A stretch of 35,622 nucleotides of DNA from Acidobacteriota bacterium (GCA_022340585.1 JAJDNS010000098.1:1-35622); one strand, 5' to 3'; positions 25,601 through 33,187 are shown, numbered from the stretch's first letter. Notes: generated by a model not told the origin, from the sequence alone. Made by a program: numbers and translations.

Positions 25601-26597
25601 GCCGTTGGCTCCCCCGGACCGGGTTTCCCCGCTCGAGGTCGACGAGGGCGGGGGCGAGGTGGTCGTCCGCGGGGACGGCTTCGCCTACACGTTCGATGAG
25701 ACCCTCGGAACCCTCTCGTCGATGAAGGTCGCCGGGGTGGAGCTGCTCCAGCAGGGCCCCCGGGCGAATGTCTGGCGCGCACCGCTCGCGAACGAGAGAG
25801 ATGCCTGGGGGCTCTACCGGGGCAAGCTCTCGACGCACCGGGACGGCATGGGGAACGACATCGCGAATGGCTGGCGAGCCGTCGGCCTGGACCACCTCGA
25901 GCACACGGTGGAGAGCGTCGAGGTCTCCATCGTGAGCGAGCGGGAGGTGCGGGTCGAGATCCGGGCTCACGCCGCGGCCACGGGGTTGCCGCCCCGGTCG
26001 CCCTCGACCGGCTTTGGCCTGACCTACGTCTACCGGGTCCTGGCCACCGGGGACATTCTCCTTCGCCACTCGATCACCCCCCACGGGAACCAGCCGGACT
26101 GGCTACCGAAGGTGGGCCTGCAGATGGTGCTGGGCGAAGAGTTCAACCGACTCGCCTGGTACGGCCGGGGTCCCCACGAGACCTACCCGGACCGCCGGAC
26201 GGGGACCCGGATCGGGGTCTTCGAGAGCACCGTCGAGGAGCAGTACGTGCCGTACCTGGTGCCCCAGGACTACGGGAACAAGTGCGACGTGCGCTGGGTC
26301 AGCCTCGCGAGCGCGAGAGGAGTGGGCCTGCTCGCGGCGGGCGAAGACCTCCTCAACGTCAGCGCTCAGCACTACGGCACGGACAACCTCTCACGGGCCT
26401 GGTATCCGTTCCAGCTGATCCCGCAGAAAGGCATCACCCTGAACCTGGACCACCGCGTGAGCGGCGTCGGCGGGACCGCGGTGTCCGTGCTCGACGAGTA
26501 CCAGACGTTCCCGCAGCGATACGAGTACGAGGTGCGGCTACGGCCCTATCGGGCAGGAGAGACCCCGGCGGAGCTCTCTCGTCGAGGCCTCTGGTAG
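22686..26597 (+). CDS. Exported GH2 beta-galactosidase with LamG insertion
   Basis: This 1,303-residue glycoside hydrolase releases terminal beta-galactose. A signal peptide (MTLTRLTTPSILALLPLSAAAVSA) sends it out. The order is N-terminal jelly-roll (about 35-240), Ig-like domain (about 245-355) and TIM barrel from about 360. The acid/base is E478 in WSAGNESG and the nucleophile is E552 in MDEYAAATGNSLG. After WDWVSPG, a LamG/concanavalin-like domain (about 598-780) interrupts the barrel, which resumes at SYGVVWPDRVPQPEL. The fourth domain ends at WEQFMLP near 942, and the large C-terminal domain runs from about 983. Residues about 944-974 are encoded by a palindromic repeat (25511-25578 plus a flanking GC hairpin). 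GGAGA lies five bases before ATG 22686. The LamG part probably binds glycan. Substrate could be a plant or algal galactoside. Confidence 0.92.
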   Translation: MTLTRLTTPSILALLPLSAAAVSAQERPDWENPAVFERGQTMPHVTLMPFDSVESALEGDRKASPWCQLLSGMWRFHWAPVPGEAPATFFEPGFDTSEWDEIEVPSSWQMQGFGHPMFRNVSQPFPSTPPKVPASYNPVGSYRRSFDLPEGWEGRQVFLHFEGVKSASYVWVNGKEVGYNQGGMEPAEYDVTDVLRPGSNTVAVQVYRFSDGTYLEDQDMWRLSGIYRDVYLMATPPVHVRDFFVTTDLDDNYRDAELKVQAEVSHSGEGKAEGYRIRATLYPDDGSAAVQDPFESRQLSIPAGGAVAASLSASVEAPRLWSAEHPRLYRLVLELLGPDGATGEILSTRVGFREMEIRDQAFFVNGRSVKLNAVNSHVHHPDTGRTMDVATMREDLVLMKRFNVNAVRTSHYPPNPEYLDLADALGIYVIDETGDEAHSTTHLSGRPEWRAAYLDRGRKMVHRDRNHPSVVIWSAGNESGSGDSICAIIAEGKRLDPTRAWLYGGNNDYFPSNDPLDCEDIVGPRYPIPFELETWIGQVPASVDPRPSFMDEYAAATGNSLGAMDDYWKVIRAYPRTIGGAVWDWVSPGVRWPWRITPDASPHGNDGALMGRARLVDGRSGGKALALSGHDEWVELYRDRSLDVTGDELTLAMWVFPRRWNGHGPLLTKGDHQYGLQQGAADSLEFFIHDRTRISVKAPTPDGWEGSWHQLAGVYDGQELRLLVDGAVIGSTRHDGDIDHNPFPVNIGRNAALHGQEHPGELSNALVDDVRIFARALDETELDGDAPGLRREARLWLDFESVVEKGEFFTLGIGGRSYGVVWPDRVPQPELWQLKKSAQPVTIEAVDLDQRLVRVTNHHHFTDLSELDASWRATADGKVVGEGALELALPPGESATIRIPYEPAGEPPGVEPGLEVRFTLRQDTAWAPRGHEVAWEQFMLPKAEPACGRMPWPRTRFRRSDRVLSGAPGAREPLAPPDRVSPLEVDEGGGEVVVRGDGFAYTFDETLGTLSSMKVAGVELLQQGPRANVWRAPLANERDAWGLYRGKLSTHRDGMGNDIANGWRAVGLDHLEHTVESVEVSIVSEREVRVEIRAHAAATGLPPRSPSTGFGLTYVYRVLATGDILLRHSITPHGNQPDWLPKVGLQMVLGEEFNRLAWYGRGPHETYPDRRTGTRIGVFESTVEEQYVPYLVPQDYGNKCDVRWVSLASARGVGLLAAGEDLLNVSAQHYGTDNLSRAWYPFQLIPQKGITLNLDHRVSGVGGTAVSVLDEYQTFPQRYEYEVRLRPYRAGETPAELSRRGLW
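25511..25578 (+). repeat. Palindromic element, copy 2 (in frame inside the GH2 gene)
   Basis: This copy has the same layout as the element at 3204-3271. CCGGCC-TGC-GGCCGG (25518-25532) is followed by a perfect 11-bp stem (25544-25554 with 25567-25577) around a 12-base loop starting TCCGCC. Arms extend to 14 bp with one mismatch (25541-25580). A third GC stem, GGGCGCC-G-GGCGCCC, follows at 25582-25596. The element lies between two domains of the galactosidase and is read through as ACGRMPWPRTRFRRSDRV without a stop. Confidence 0.8.
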
Positions 26598-26709
26598 GGC
26601 CCGCCAGTGCGATTATCTGTCAGCTCACGCCCGCGGAGCCGATAGAATGGGAGTCCACCCCGGAGTTGGCGGTGCCTCAGTGGTTCCGGGTGCCGGAAAG
26701 GAGGGGGCC

Positions 26710-27747
26710 GTGTCCGTGCCGAGCCAGAAGTGCCTGGAGGTCCTCAGCGCCGTCGGCGACGCATTCAATTCTCCCGTCGACACGAAGGAGCTCCTCGAGC
26801 GGACGGCCCGGGCCGTCGTCGAGCAGCTCGGGCTGAAGGCGTGCCAGTTCTCCCTGCTGAGCCAGGACCAGCAGCTCCTGGATCACATCGCCTCCTCCGG
26901 CCTCGGGGAGGCCTTTCTCGAACGGGGTCCGGTCGAGACCGCGGGCCTCGCCGATGCCCTCGACGGCAGGCCGGTCGTGATTCCCGACTGTCGCTCCGAT
27001 TCGCGGGTCCAGTATCCCGAGGCCCACTCCACCGAAGGGCTCGTGTCCTCGCTGGTCGTGCCTCTCAAGACCCGCGGTCAGGTCATCGGCGTCGTCCAGG
27101 CGTACGCGGGCGAGAGCCGAGAGTTCTCCGAGACCGACGTCAAGCTGATGGAGGTGCTGGCCGCCTTCTGTGCCCGCGCCGTGACCAACGCGATGTTCCA
27201 CAAGATCCTCGACGGCGTCACCGCGGCCGTCCGCTCGTCGCTGAGCCTGGAGCAGGCCCTGGAGTCGGTGGCGCGGGCCATCTCGGAGGACCTCCGCCTG
27301 GTGGGCTGCACGATCCACCTGATCGATGGAGAGGACGAGAAGCTGAAGCGCCGCGCGGCCTTCGGGCCGAGCAAAAAGTTCCTGGCGTACCAGGACAGCG
27401 ACCCCGGCCCCGGCTTCGAGGAGGCCCTGCAGGGCAAGTGCACGCAGCTCCTCGACCCGCACCGGGTCCCGGCCACGCCCTTCCTCGAGAAGGTGATCGA
27501 GGAAGGCATCTCCTCCATCCTTCACGTGCCCCTGATGATCCGCTCCAAGCCCGTCGGGGTGCTGTGTCTGTACACCCACCGACCCTACGAGTTCTCCGAG
27601 GACGAGCGCTACTTCATGAAGGCAGTGGCCGACGAGTGCGGGCTGGCCATCCAGCAGTCGCGCATTCACTCGATGTTCCGGCAGAGCTACGAGACCCTGG
27701 TCAACGACTTCCAGATCTGGTTCGAGAGCGGCTACCGCCAGCTGTAG
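26710..27747 (+). CDS. Tandem GAF-domain protein
   Basis: The 345 residues hold two GAF domains and nothing else recognisable: GAF1 at about 23-155 (blocks ACQFSLLS, GLVSSLVVPLKTRGQVIGVV, FSETDVKLMEVLAAFCARAV) and GAF2 at about 175-320 (GCTIHLIDGEDE, ISSILHVPLMIRSKPVGVLCLY, FSEDERYFMKAVADECGLAI). No kinase, GGDEF or output domain is present, so it is a soluble ligand- or redox-sensing adaptor, or half of a two-protein sensor. GTG 26710 was chosen because AAAGGAGG lies upstream with good spacing. A longer frame from ATG 26647 overlaps a possible -10 box (TAGAAT, 26643-26648) and adds only low-complexity residues. It lies 112 bp after the galactosidase and 29 bp before an enolase-superfamily gene, all in the same direction. 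Confidence 0.85.
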   Translation: MSVPSQKCLEVLSAVGDAFNSPVDTKELLERTARAVVEQLGLKACQFSLLSQDQQLLDHIASSGLGEAFLERGPVETAGLADALDGRPVVIPDCRSDSRVQYPEAHSTEGLVSSLVVPLKTRGQVIGVVQAYAGESREFSETDVKLMEVLAAFCARAVTNAMFHKILDGVTAAVRSSLSLEQALESVARAISEDLRLVGCTIHLIDGEDEKLKRRAAFGPSKKFLAYQDSDPGPGFEEALQGKCTQLLDPHRVPATPFLEKVIEEGISSILHVPLMIRSKPVGVLCLYTHRPYEFSEDERYFMKAVADECGLAIQQSRIHSMFRQSYETLVNDFQIWFESGYRQL

Positions 27748-27776
27748 CGGGCCGCCGCCTTCCTGGAGAGGCCTCC

Positions 27777-29006
27777 ATGGACCGTCGCACCGCTCTGATC
27801 ACCCTGGCCGCGCCGGCCGTGGGCGGGCTGTGGAAGCACGCGGCCGCCGCCGTGCCGGAGATGCGCGTCACCCGCATCGACACGGTCTACTGGGAGAGCC
27901 GGGACGACGCCCCCTTCTGGCCCCACTGGACGTGGGTGCGCGTCCGCACCGACAACGGCCTCATCGGCCTGGGCGAGACCTACCCGCGCAACCCCACCGA
28001 GGCCGCTCTCGTTCACACCGACGTCGCCCGGCGGCTCCTCGGGAAGGACCCCCGCGACATCGAGCGCACCTGGGCCGACCTGTTTCGGGCCTTCGACTAC
28101 CAGATCAGCGGCGGGACGGAGATGCGCGTCCTGTCCGCGATCGACCTGGCCCTCTGGGACCTGCTCGGCCAGGCCCTGGGAGTGCCCGTCTACCGCCTGC
28201 TCGGTGGCCGCTCCAATGCCCGGGTGCCGGTCTACAACACGTGCTTCCCGCTGCGGTACGACTTCAACGTCGAGCCCGAGAGGATCATGGGGGAGGTGAG
28301 GGACCGCTACGGCATCACGGGCATCAAGATCTGGCCCTTCGACGGCGCCGCCCGCCGCAGCCGGAACCAGCACATCACCACCGACGAAGTGGACCGGGCC
28401 CTCGTTCCCTTCAAGCGCCTCCGCGACGCCTTTGGCGACGACATCGAGATCATGCTCGAGCTCCACAGCAACTGGAGCCTGCCGTCGGCGCTCCGCATCG
28501 CCCGGGCCGTCGAGCCCTACCGGCCCATGTGGCTCGAGGACGTCCTCCTGACCGGGAGCCTGAAGGACTACCGGGAGCTGGCCGCGGCGACGTCGACTCC
28601 GATTCTCCTCTCCGAGCGCCTGGCCGGCCCCTTCGAGTTCGAGGCCGTGCTCGAGTCAGGCGTCGCCCGCTATCTCTCCTTCGACGTGACCTGGTGCGGT
28701 GGCCTGACCATGGCTCGCAAGGCCTCGAACGCGGCCGCGGCCCACCAGCTCCTCGTGGTGCCGCACACCGCGGGGGGGCCGCTCCTCTTCTACGCCTCGA
28801 CCCACCTGACGACGGCGCTCACCAACGTCGCCATCCAGGAGAGCTGCCAGCGCTTCGTGGAGAACGACTGGCCGGCCATGCTGGAGAATCCCATCGTTCC
28901 CGAGAACGGAACGGTGGCGGCGCCGGACCTGCCGGGCTTCGGGATGCGCGTGAAGCCCGAGATCTGGGAGCACCCGAAGGCGATCGTCCGGACGAGCCGG
29001 CTGTAG
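27777..29006 (+). CDS. Enolase-superfamily (mandelate racemase-like) protein with Tat-type leader
   Basis: A 409-residue member of the mandelate racemase/muconate lactonizing group. The N-terminus MDRRTALITLAAPAVGG looks like a twin-arginine signal, unusual for this normally cytoplasmic family. The capping domain ends at IDLALWDLLGQALGVPVYRLLGG. Barrel landmarks are K184 (GIKIWP), metal ligands E228 (IMLELHSNW, Glu where Asp is commoner), E254 (WLEDV) and E280 (LLSERLAG), D303, and H330 (VVPHTAGGP) as probable general acid/base. GGAGAGG lies five bases before the ATG. It converts an acid sugar or related carboxylate; the substrate is unknown. It is not a close copy of the enzyme at 8799. Its stop is five bases from the stop of the convergent TPR gene. 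Confidence 0.87.
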   Translation: MDRRTALITLAAPAVGGLWKHAAAAVPEMRVTRIDTVYWESRDDAPFWPHWTWVRVRTDNGLIGLGETYPRNPTEAALVHTDVARRLLGKDPRDIERTWADLFRAFDYQISGGTEMRVLSAIDLALWDLLGQALGVPVYRLLGGRSNARVPVYNTCFPLRYDFNVEPERIMGEVRDRYGITGIKIWPFDGAARRSRNQHITTDEVDRALVPFKRLRDAFGDDIEIMLELHSNWSLPSALRIARAVEPYRPMWLEDVLLTGSLKDYRELAAATSTPILLSERLAGPFEFEAVLESGVARYLSFDVTWCGGLTMARKASNAAAAHQLLVVPHTAGGPLLFYASTHLTTALTNVAIQESCQRFVENDWPAMLENPIVPENGTVAAPDLPGFGMRVKPEIWEHPKAIVRTSRL

Positions 29007-29011
29007 CCGCC

Positions 29012-30751
29012 CTACTCCGTCAGGTTGTAGAGCACCCGGAGGTGGCTCAAGGGCGGGACGCCCGTGCGGAACCCCCCGAGGCCGTTGCTCCCCACGACGC
29101 GCACTCGCATCTGCTCGATGGGGACCCGCACGTCGCACTCGCCGAAGGTGGGGACCGTCGGCCCGCTGATCACGACCGCCACCGTCCGGCCCGACTCGAG
29201 GTCATGTGTCCCTTCCAGGGTGAAGCAGGGGGCGGCAGCGCCGCTGCCCCCCGGGGCGAGGTCGGCCGTGATCCTCGCTCCGGGCAGCGTCTGCAGGGAG
29301 TAGACCCGAAGCTCCACCGAGAGCGTTCCGCCACTGAGAGACAGGGTGCTGCCCGGGGGGGGATTGCTCCCGACGAACTCGACACCCGGAAGGTCCTCGA
29401 AGGGCTTGGGGCCGTCGTACCCTTCCCCGGAGTTCCTGGCCAGGGCAATCCCGGCGGCCGCGGCCCCGGCCAGGGCCGCGCCCCCGGCGACGAGCGCCTT
29501 GTGCGAGCTGATTTCCAGGATCCCCACGTCGGCGGTGGTCCCACGGATGCTGAACCCGTGGGGGACAGGCTCCGCGTCGGCGATGTCCCGTGGCTTGTCG
29601 ATGATGAGCACGCCTCCCGCATCCTTCGAGTCGACGGACGCCTCCGCGCACTCCTCCAGGCGCTCGACGACCGCCACGGCAAAGTCGGCGGTTCGGGCGC
29701 TGGTCTCGTCGTAGTTGGACACCTCGATGTAGTAGTCGAAGCGCTTCGCTCCCCGCGGCTTCGGCAGGGTGCCGGCGAAGAGGTCACCCTCGACCGGGAG
29801 CATCGTCGTCGAGTACCAGCCGTCGGCTTCGTCCGAGCGAAAGTGGAGGAGGGGATCCTTGACGCCCCAGCTCGGGGTGACCTTCGCCTCGATGTGCACG
29901 AAGGCCCCATTGACGGCGCAGTTGCGGCCTTCGTGCTCGATGGAGAGGTCCGGGGTCGGGGCGCGGGGGACGGTCGCCGTCTGCGAGGGAGTGGTCACGC
30001 CGGGGGCGTGATGGGCCTCGAGGTCGGCCTTCAGCCGCGGATCGACGCGCACCCCGGCCTCCTCGGCCCGGCGGACGTGCTCGGCGCACTCGTCCCACCG
30101 CCCCTGGGCCAGATAGACCGCGGCGAGGCCGTGATGCGCCTCCCCGGCGCTCGGCGCGGCTCGAAGCGCGGCGAGCAGCTCGTTCTCGGCGCCGTCCAGT
30201 GCGCCCAGCTTCAGATACGCGGTACCCAACGCGAGGGAAACCGGGGCGGGGACCTCGACGCGAATCCGTTCGCTGGCCTGGAGCAGCTCGAGCTCGCGGA
30301 TCCGATCCTCGAGGCGACCGAGGTACCCCGGGTCCGAGGGCGACATCAGTCCGCTCTCAATGGCCCGGATCGTCTCTCGGATCTCCCGGATCTCCTGGTC
30401 GGCGCGGGCGAAGGACTCGGCCTGCTGGGAATGAAGGCGCCGGAGCTGCCCCAGGATGAGGTCCTTGCAGCTCCTGAGGTTTCTCGCCGCTTCGTCGTAC
30501 TGACCGAGGGTCAGATGCGTCTGGCCCAAGCCGCAGGTCGCCTCGGGGGAGGTGGGATCGGTGGCGACGGCCGCCCTGAAGTAGCGCAGCGCGGTCGCGT
30601 GGTCGCCGTTCTGGAGGGCCTGCTGTGCGTCTCGGATCAGCGGAGTGACCCTGCTCCCCGTCCGGGGTTGGGAGGTCGCGGTGGTCGGGACCGCGAGGAA
30701 CAGGCCCGCGAGCAACAGGGCGGACACAGGGGACGACACCGGCACACGCAC
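29012..30751 (-). CDS. Exported TPR protein with Ig-like domains
   Basis: The 579 residues begin with a signal peptide (VSALLLAGLFLAVPTTATSQ). TPR repeats follow at about 38-100 (AQQALQNGDHATALRYFRAA, GLGQTHLTLGQYDEAARNL) and about 175-245 (LALGTAYLKLGALDGAENEL, GLAAVYLAQGRWDECAEHV), separated by a charged coiled-coil-like helix. Next is an Ig-like region (about 270-370, HFRSDEADGWYSTTML, FDYYIEVSNYDE), a hydrophobic segment (KALVAGGAALAGAAAAGIAL) that probably crosses a membrane, and a beta-rich end (FVGSNPPPGSTLSLSGGTL). It is likely a periplasmic scaffold. GTG 30751 is preferred over a GTG seven codons earlier because AAGGAG lies seven bases before it. It is divergent from apbE across about 120 bp. 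No enzyme function is apparent. Confidence 0.75.
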   Translation of the reverse strand: MRVPVSSPVSALLLAGLFLAVPTTATSQPRTGSRVTPLIRDAQQALQNGDHATALRYFRAAVATDPTSPEATCGLGQTHLTLGQYDEAARNLRSCKDLILGQLRRLHSQQAESFARADQEIREIRETIRAIESGLMSPSDPGYLGRLEDRIRELELLQASERIRVEVPAPVSLALGTAYLKLGALDGAENELLAALRAAPSAGEAHHGLAAVYLAQGRWDECAEHVRRAEEAGVRVDPRLKADLEAHHAPGVTTPSQTATVPRAPTPDLSIEHEGRNCAVNGAFVHIEAKVTPSWGVKDPLLHFRSDEADGWYSTTMLPVEGDLFAGTLPKPRGAKRFDYYIEVSNYDETSARTADFAVAVVERLEECAEASVDSKDAGGVLIIDKPRDIADAEPVPHGFSIRGTTADVGILEISSHKALVAGGAALAGAAAAGIALARNSGEGYDGPKPFEDLPGVEFVGSNPPPGSTLSLSGGTLSVELRVYSLQTLPGARITADLAPGGSGAAAPCFTLEGTHDLESGRTVAVVISGPTVPTFGECDVRVPIEQMRVRVVGSNGLGGFRTGVPPLSHLRVLYNLTE

Positions 30752-30843
30752 TGCTCGACTCCTTCCGGGCACGGGGGCAACCGGCCCGACCGCTAGGGCT
30801 ACACCTGTTGAGGATCCGGTGAAAAGGGGGCGAGCCCGGCCCG

Positions 30844-30852
30844 TGCTATTCT
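30844..30852 (+). promoter_or_regulatory. Extended -10 candidate for apbE
   Basis: TGC-TATTCT sits 22 bases before the apbE start, so the leader would be about 15 bases and would still contain the GGAGG ribosome site. The surrounding CCGTGCTA..CTCC matches the candidate at 22618-22634. A -35 box is not obvious. Confidence 0.35.
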
Positions 30853-30873
30853 CCTTCGCCCTGGAGGCTCGTC

Positions 30874-31914
30874 ATGTCACGGGCGACGGTGACCGCGCTC
30901 CTGCCGGGGCTGACCCTGGCCTTCCTCGCCGGCTCGGGCTGCGCTCCCGGTGCCGAGCATCGGCTCGAGGGCCGGACCATGGGAACCACCTACCACGTCA
31001 CGGTGGTCTCACGGGAGCATCCCCCGCGGAAGGACCTGCAGGAGGCCGTCGATCGTCGCCTCGACGAGGTCAATCGGCAGCTGTCGACGTGGCTCGAGGA
31101 CAGCGAGGTCAGCCGGTTCAACCGGTTTGGAGCCGTCGGGGAGGAGTTCCCGATCTCCGGCGACTTCCTCCGGGTCATGCGGGCCGCGGCCGAGATCCAC
31201 GCCCTCTCGGACGGGGCCTGGGATGGGACGGTCAACCCCCTCGTCGTCCTGTGGGGATTCGGCCCCGGGGGGCCGGCGCTCTCGCCACCGTCGGAGGAGC
31301 GCATCGCCCGGGCTCTGGGAGGGGTTGGCTTCGACAAGATCGAGATCAATCCGGCCGGCGCTCTCGTCAAGCGCCACGCCGCGGTGACCGTCGACCTGTC
31401 GTCCATCGCGAAGGGCTACGGAGTCGACGCCGTGGTCGAGGTCCTGCGCGGAGCGGGGGAGGCGGCCTTCCTGGTCGAGATCGGGGGCGAGGTCTTTGCG
31501 GCCGGCCGCCGTCGGGACGGGCGCCCCTGGAGGGTCGGCATCAACCGGCCCGACCCCGAGGCGGGACCGGAAGAGGTCTACAAGGTCGTTCCTCTCGGCG
31601 GCCAGGCCCTGGCCACGAGCGGGGACTACCGCAGCTACGTTCTCGAAGAGGGGCGGCGCCGCTCGCACGTGATCGACCCGCGGACGGGACAGCCGGTGAC
31701 GAACGGCGTGGTCAGCGCCACCGTACTCGCCCCGACCTGCATGATGGCGGATGGCCTGGCCACCGCGGTGATGGTCATGGGACCTCAGAAGGGGCTGGCC
31801 CTGATCGAGCGGCTGGACGAGGTCGAGGCCCTGATCGTCGTGGAGAGGCGGGGCGGGTTCTTCGAGGAGCACGCCTCGAGCGGGTTCCGGACGGAAGGCG
31901 CGCCCGGCCGGTAG
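30874..31914 (+). CDS. apbE: FAD:protein FMN transferase (ApbE), lipoprotein
   Basis: ApbE transfers FMN from FAD to a threonine of target proteins such as NqrC and RnfG, on the periplasmic face. The protein has 346 residues. The N-terminus (LPGLTLAFLAGSGC) is a lipoprotein signal with C23. Family motifs are RTMGTTYHVTVV, LSTWLEDSEVSRFN, DLSSIAKGYGVDAV, FLVEIGGEVFAAG, ATSGDYRSYV and the catalytic/metal block HVIDPRTGQPV (H265, D268), then ADGLATAVMVMG. GGAGG precedes the ATG by seven bases. No Nqr or Rnf subunit or other flavinylated target is visible in the window, so the partner is elsewhere. The last 140 bases overlap the 3' part of the open frame on the opposite strand (31775-33070). Confidence 0.96.
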   Translation: MSRATVTALLPGLTLAFLAGSGCAPGAEHRLEGRTMGTTYHVTVVSREHPPRKDLQEAVDRRLDEVNRQLSTWLEDSEVSRFNRFGAVGEEFPISGDFLRVMRAAAEIHALSDGAWDGTVNPLVVLWGFGPGGPALSPPSEERIARALGGVGFDKIEINPAGALVKRHAAVTVDLSSIAKGYGVDAVVEVLRGAGEAAFLVEIGGEVFAAGRRRDGRPWRVGINRPDPEAGPEEVYKVVPLGGQALATSGDYRSYVLEEGRRRSHVIDPRTGQPVTNGVVSATVLAPTCMMADGLATAVMVMGPQKGLALIERLDEVEALIVVERRGGFFEEHASSGFRTEGAPGR

Positions 31915-33070
31915 CGGGCGGGGACTCCCAGACCGACCAGCGGCGCGGACGTTGGCGCGTCTGGTCCAGGGTCTCCACCGCGATGTTCGCATCCTCCACC
32001 ATCTGGAAGTCGTACATCCCCGCGCAGATGTAGTCGGCCCCGCTCTCGAAGGCGTAGCGGAAGGCCTCCTGCGGCTTCACCGAGCCCGCGGCCATCACCT
32101 TGAACGCGATCCACGGCTCCTCGCGCTCGTTCATGAAGGCGACCGTCTCGGCCGCGTTGTAGCAGTACTTGTTGTCGTGCTCCTCGGGGTGCCGGTGCGA
32201 CCAGTAGTTGTCGGGGTGGAAGGTCCTCATCCAGAAGTCGGGCTGGATCCCGTGCTCGGCGATCGCCCGCAGCGTCGCGGATACGTAGATGAGGTCGCGG
32301 GAGTGGGCGAAGCCGCAGATGATGTTCCCGCCGAGGATGATCCGACTGATCTGCTTCCCGCGGATCGTGCCGGAGGGGACCCGGCCCTTGAGGTCGGACA
32401 GGGAGGTCAGGGCCAGGGGCTTGCGGCTGGCGCCGCTGAAGGCGTCCACCAGGTCGCGCTCCTCGTGGCTCGGCCAAACGTGGTGCGCGCCGGTGACCGC
32501 TCCCAGGGCGGCCACGAACGGCACTCCCGAGAGCCCCTTGAGGAGATCGCGGCGGTCGGTGAGGGGCGAGCCCGGCTCCCGGCCCTCCGCCGGCCCTTCC
32601 ACCGCCTGCCGGGGCCCGGCCTCTGCCTCCTCGTTCCGTCGGCGGCGGGCCAGGAGGCGGTCGAGGCCGAAGGCGCGGCCGGTGGGGACGGAGGCCAGCC
32701 CCACCAGCGCGAGCATCTCCACGAGGATCGGGCTGACGAGGAAGATGGGGGGACGGGCCACGTAGTAGAAGGCCAGGAGGATGGCCCCGGCGACACAGGC
32801 GACCTGGGTGACGAGGCCGAGCATGAGCCCGAGGCCGATCGCGACCTGGCCCCAGACGTTGACGACGTCCACGGCCGATAGGACGGCCGGGGTGTCGGCC
32901 ATCCAACGGAAGACGAAGGCCAGGGGGCCGTCGGCGGTGGCCAGATAGTCCCGGGCGGTCCAGCCGCCGTTCAACAGCTTGCCCAGACCCTCGGACAGGA
33001 AGTGCCACCCGATGGCGATCCGGAGGAGGCTCAGGACCCCCATCTGCGTCGTGCTCGCGCCCTTCTCCAT
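31775..33070 (-). CDS. DoxX-like membrane domain fused to a Tat-type TIM-barrel-like protein, internally deleted
   Basis: The 431-residue frame begins with a four-helix DoxX-like domain (about 10-140: LSLLRIAIGWHFLSEGLGKL, ILLAFYYVARPP). Then comes a charged linker and a second translocation-like signal TDRRDLLKGLSGVPFVAALG (171-190). The rest matches a family found mainly in Planctomycetes and relatives: LSDLKGRVPSG, ISRIILGGNIICGFAHSRDLIYVS, then DFWMRTFHPDNYWS, HPEEHDNKYC and FRYAFESGADYICAGMYDFQ. In my memory of that family about 110 barrel residues separate DLIYVS from the DFWMRT part; here they meet at residues 264/265 (32278/32279). The homologous part ends near residue 378. The last 53 residues are antisense to apbE, so the original stop seems lost. 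GAGGTGAGG precedes ATG 33070. Function unknown, probably impaired. Confidence 0.65.
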   Translation of the reverse strand: MEKGASTTQMGVLSLLRIAIGWHFLSEGLGKLLNGGWTARDYLATADGPLAFVFRWMADTPAVLSAVDVVNVWGQVAIGLGLMLGLVTQVACVAGAILLAFYYVARPPIFLVSPILVEMLALVGLASVPTGRAFGLDRLLARRRRNEEAEAGPRQAVEGPAEGREPGSPLTDRRDLLKGLSGVPFVAALGAVTGAHHVWPSHEERDLVDAFSGASRKPLALTSLSDLKGRVPSGTIRGKQISRIILGGNIICGFAHSRDLIYVSATLRAIAEHGIQPDFWMRTFHPDNYWSHRHPEEHDNKYCYNAAETVAFMNEREEPWIAFKVMAAGSVKPQEAFRYAFESGADYICAGMYDFQMVEDANIAVETLDQTRQRPRRWSVWESPPATGRARLPSGTRSRRAPRRTRPASPRRSGPRPRPAARSGPAPSEVP

Positions 33071-33174
33071 GACCTCACCTCACCGGGTGGATCTTACGGT
33101 TCGGTCGAAATGGGCCGCGATGAGGCATGGGCACTAAATTCCCTGGAGGCGCACGGGAGCCTGTCGGCGCCATC

Positions 33175-33180
33175 TACAAT
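33175..33180 (+). promoter_or_regulatory. -10 box directly before the LpdD-like start
   Basis: TACAAT (five of six to consensus) ends seven bases before the ATG at 33188, so transcription could begin at the A of the start codon. No Shine-Dalgarno sequence is present between the box and the ATG, which fits leaderless translation. No clear -35 is seen. Confidence 0.35.
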
Positions 33181-33187
33181 GCCAGGC

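Noticed and set aside
23688..26084. 798-codon minus-strand open frame opposite the galactosidase gene
   Set aside because: Shadow of the GH2 coding frame in GC-rich DNA; repetitive G/V/D/R-rich residues and no domain.
27830..30796. 988-codon plus-strand open frame across the enolase-superfamily and TPR genes
   Set aside because: It runs out of frame through one gene and antisense through another; not a real protein.
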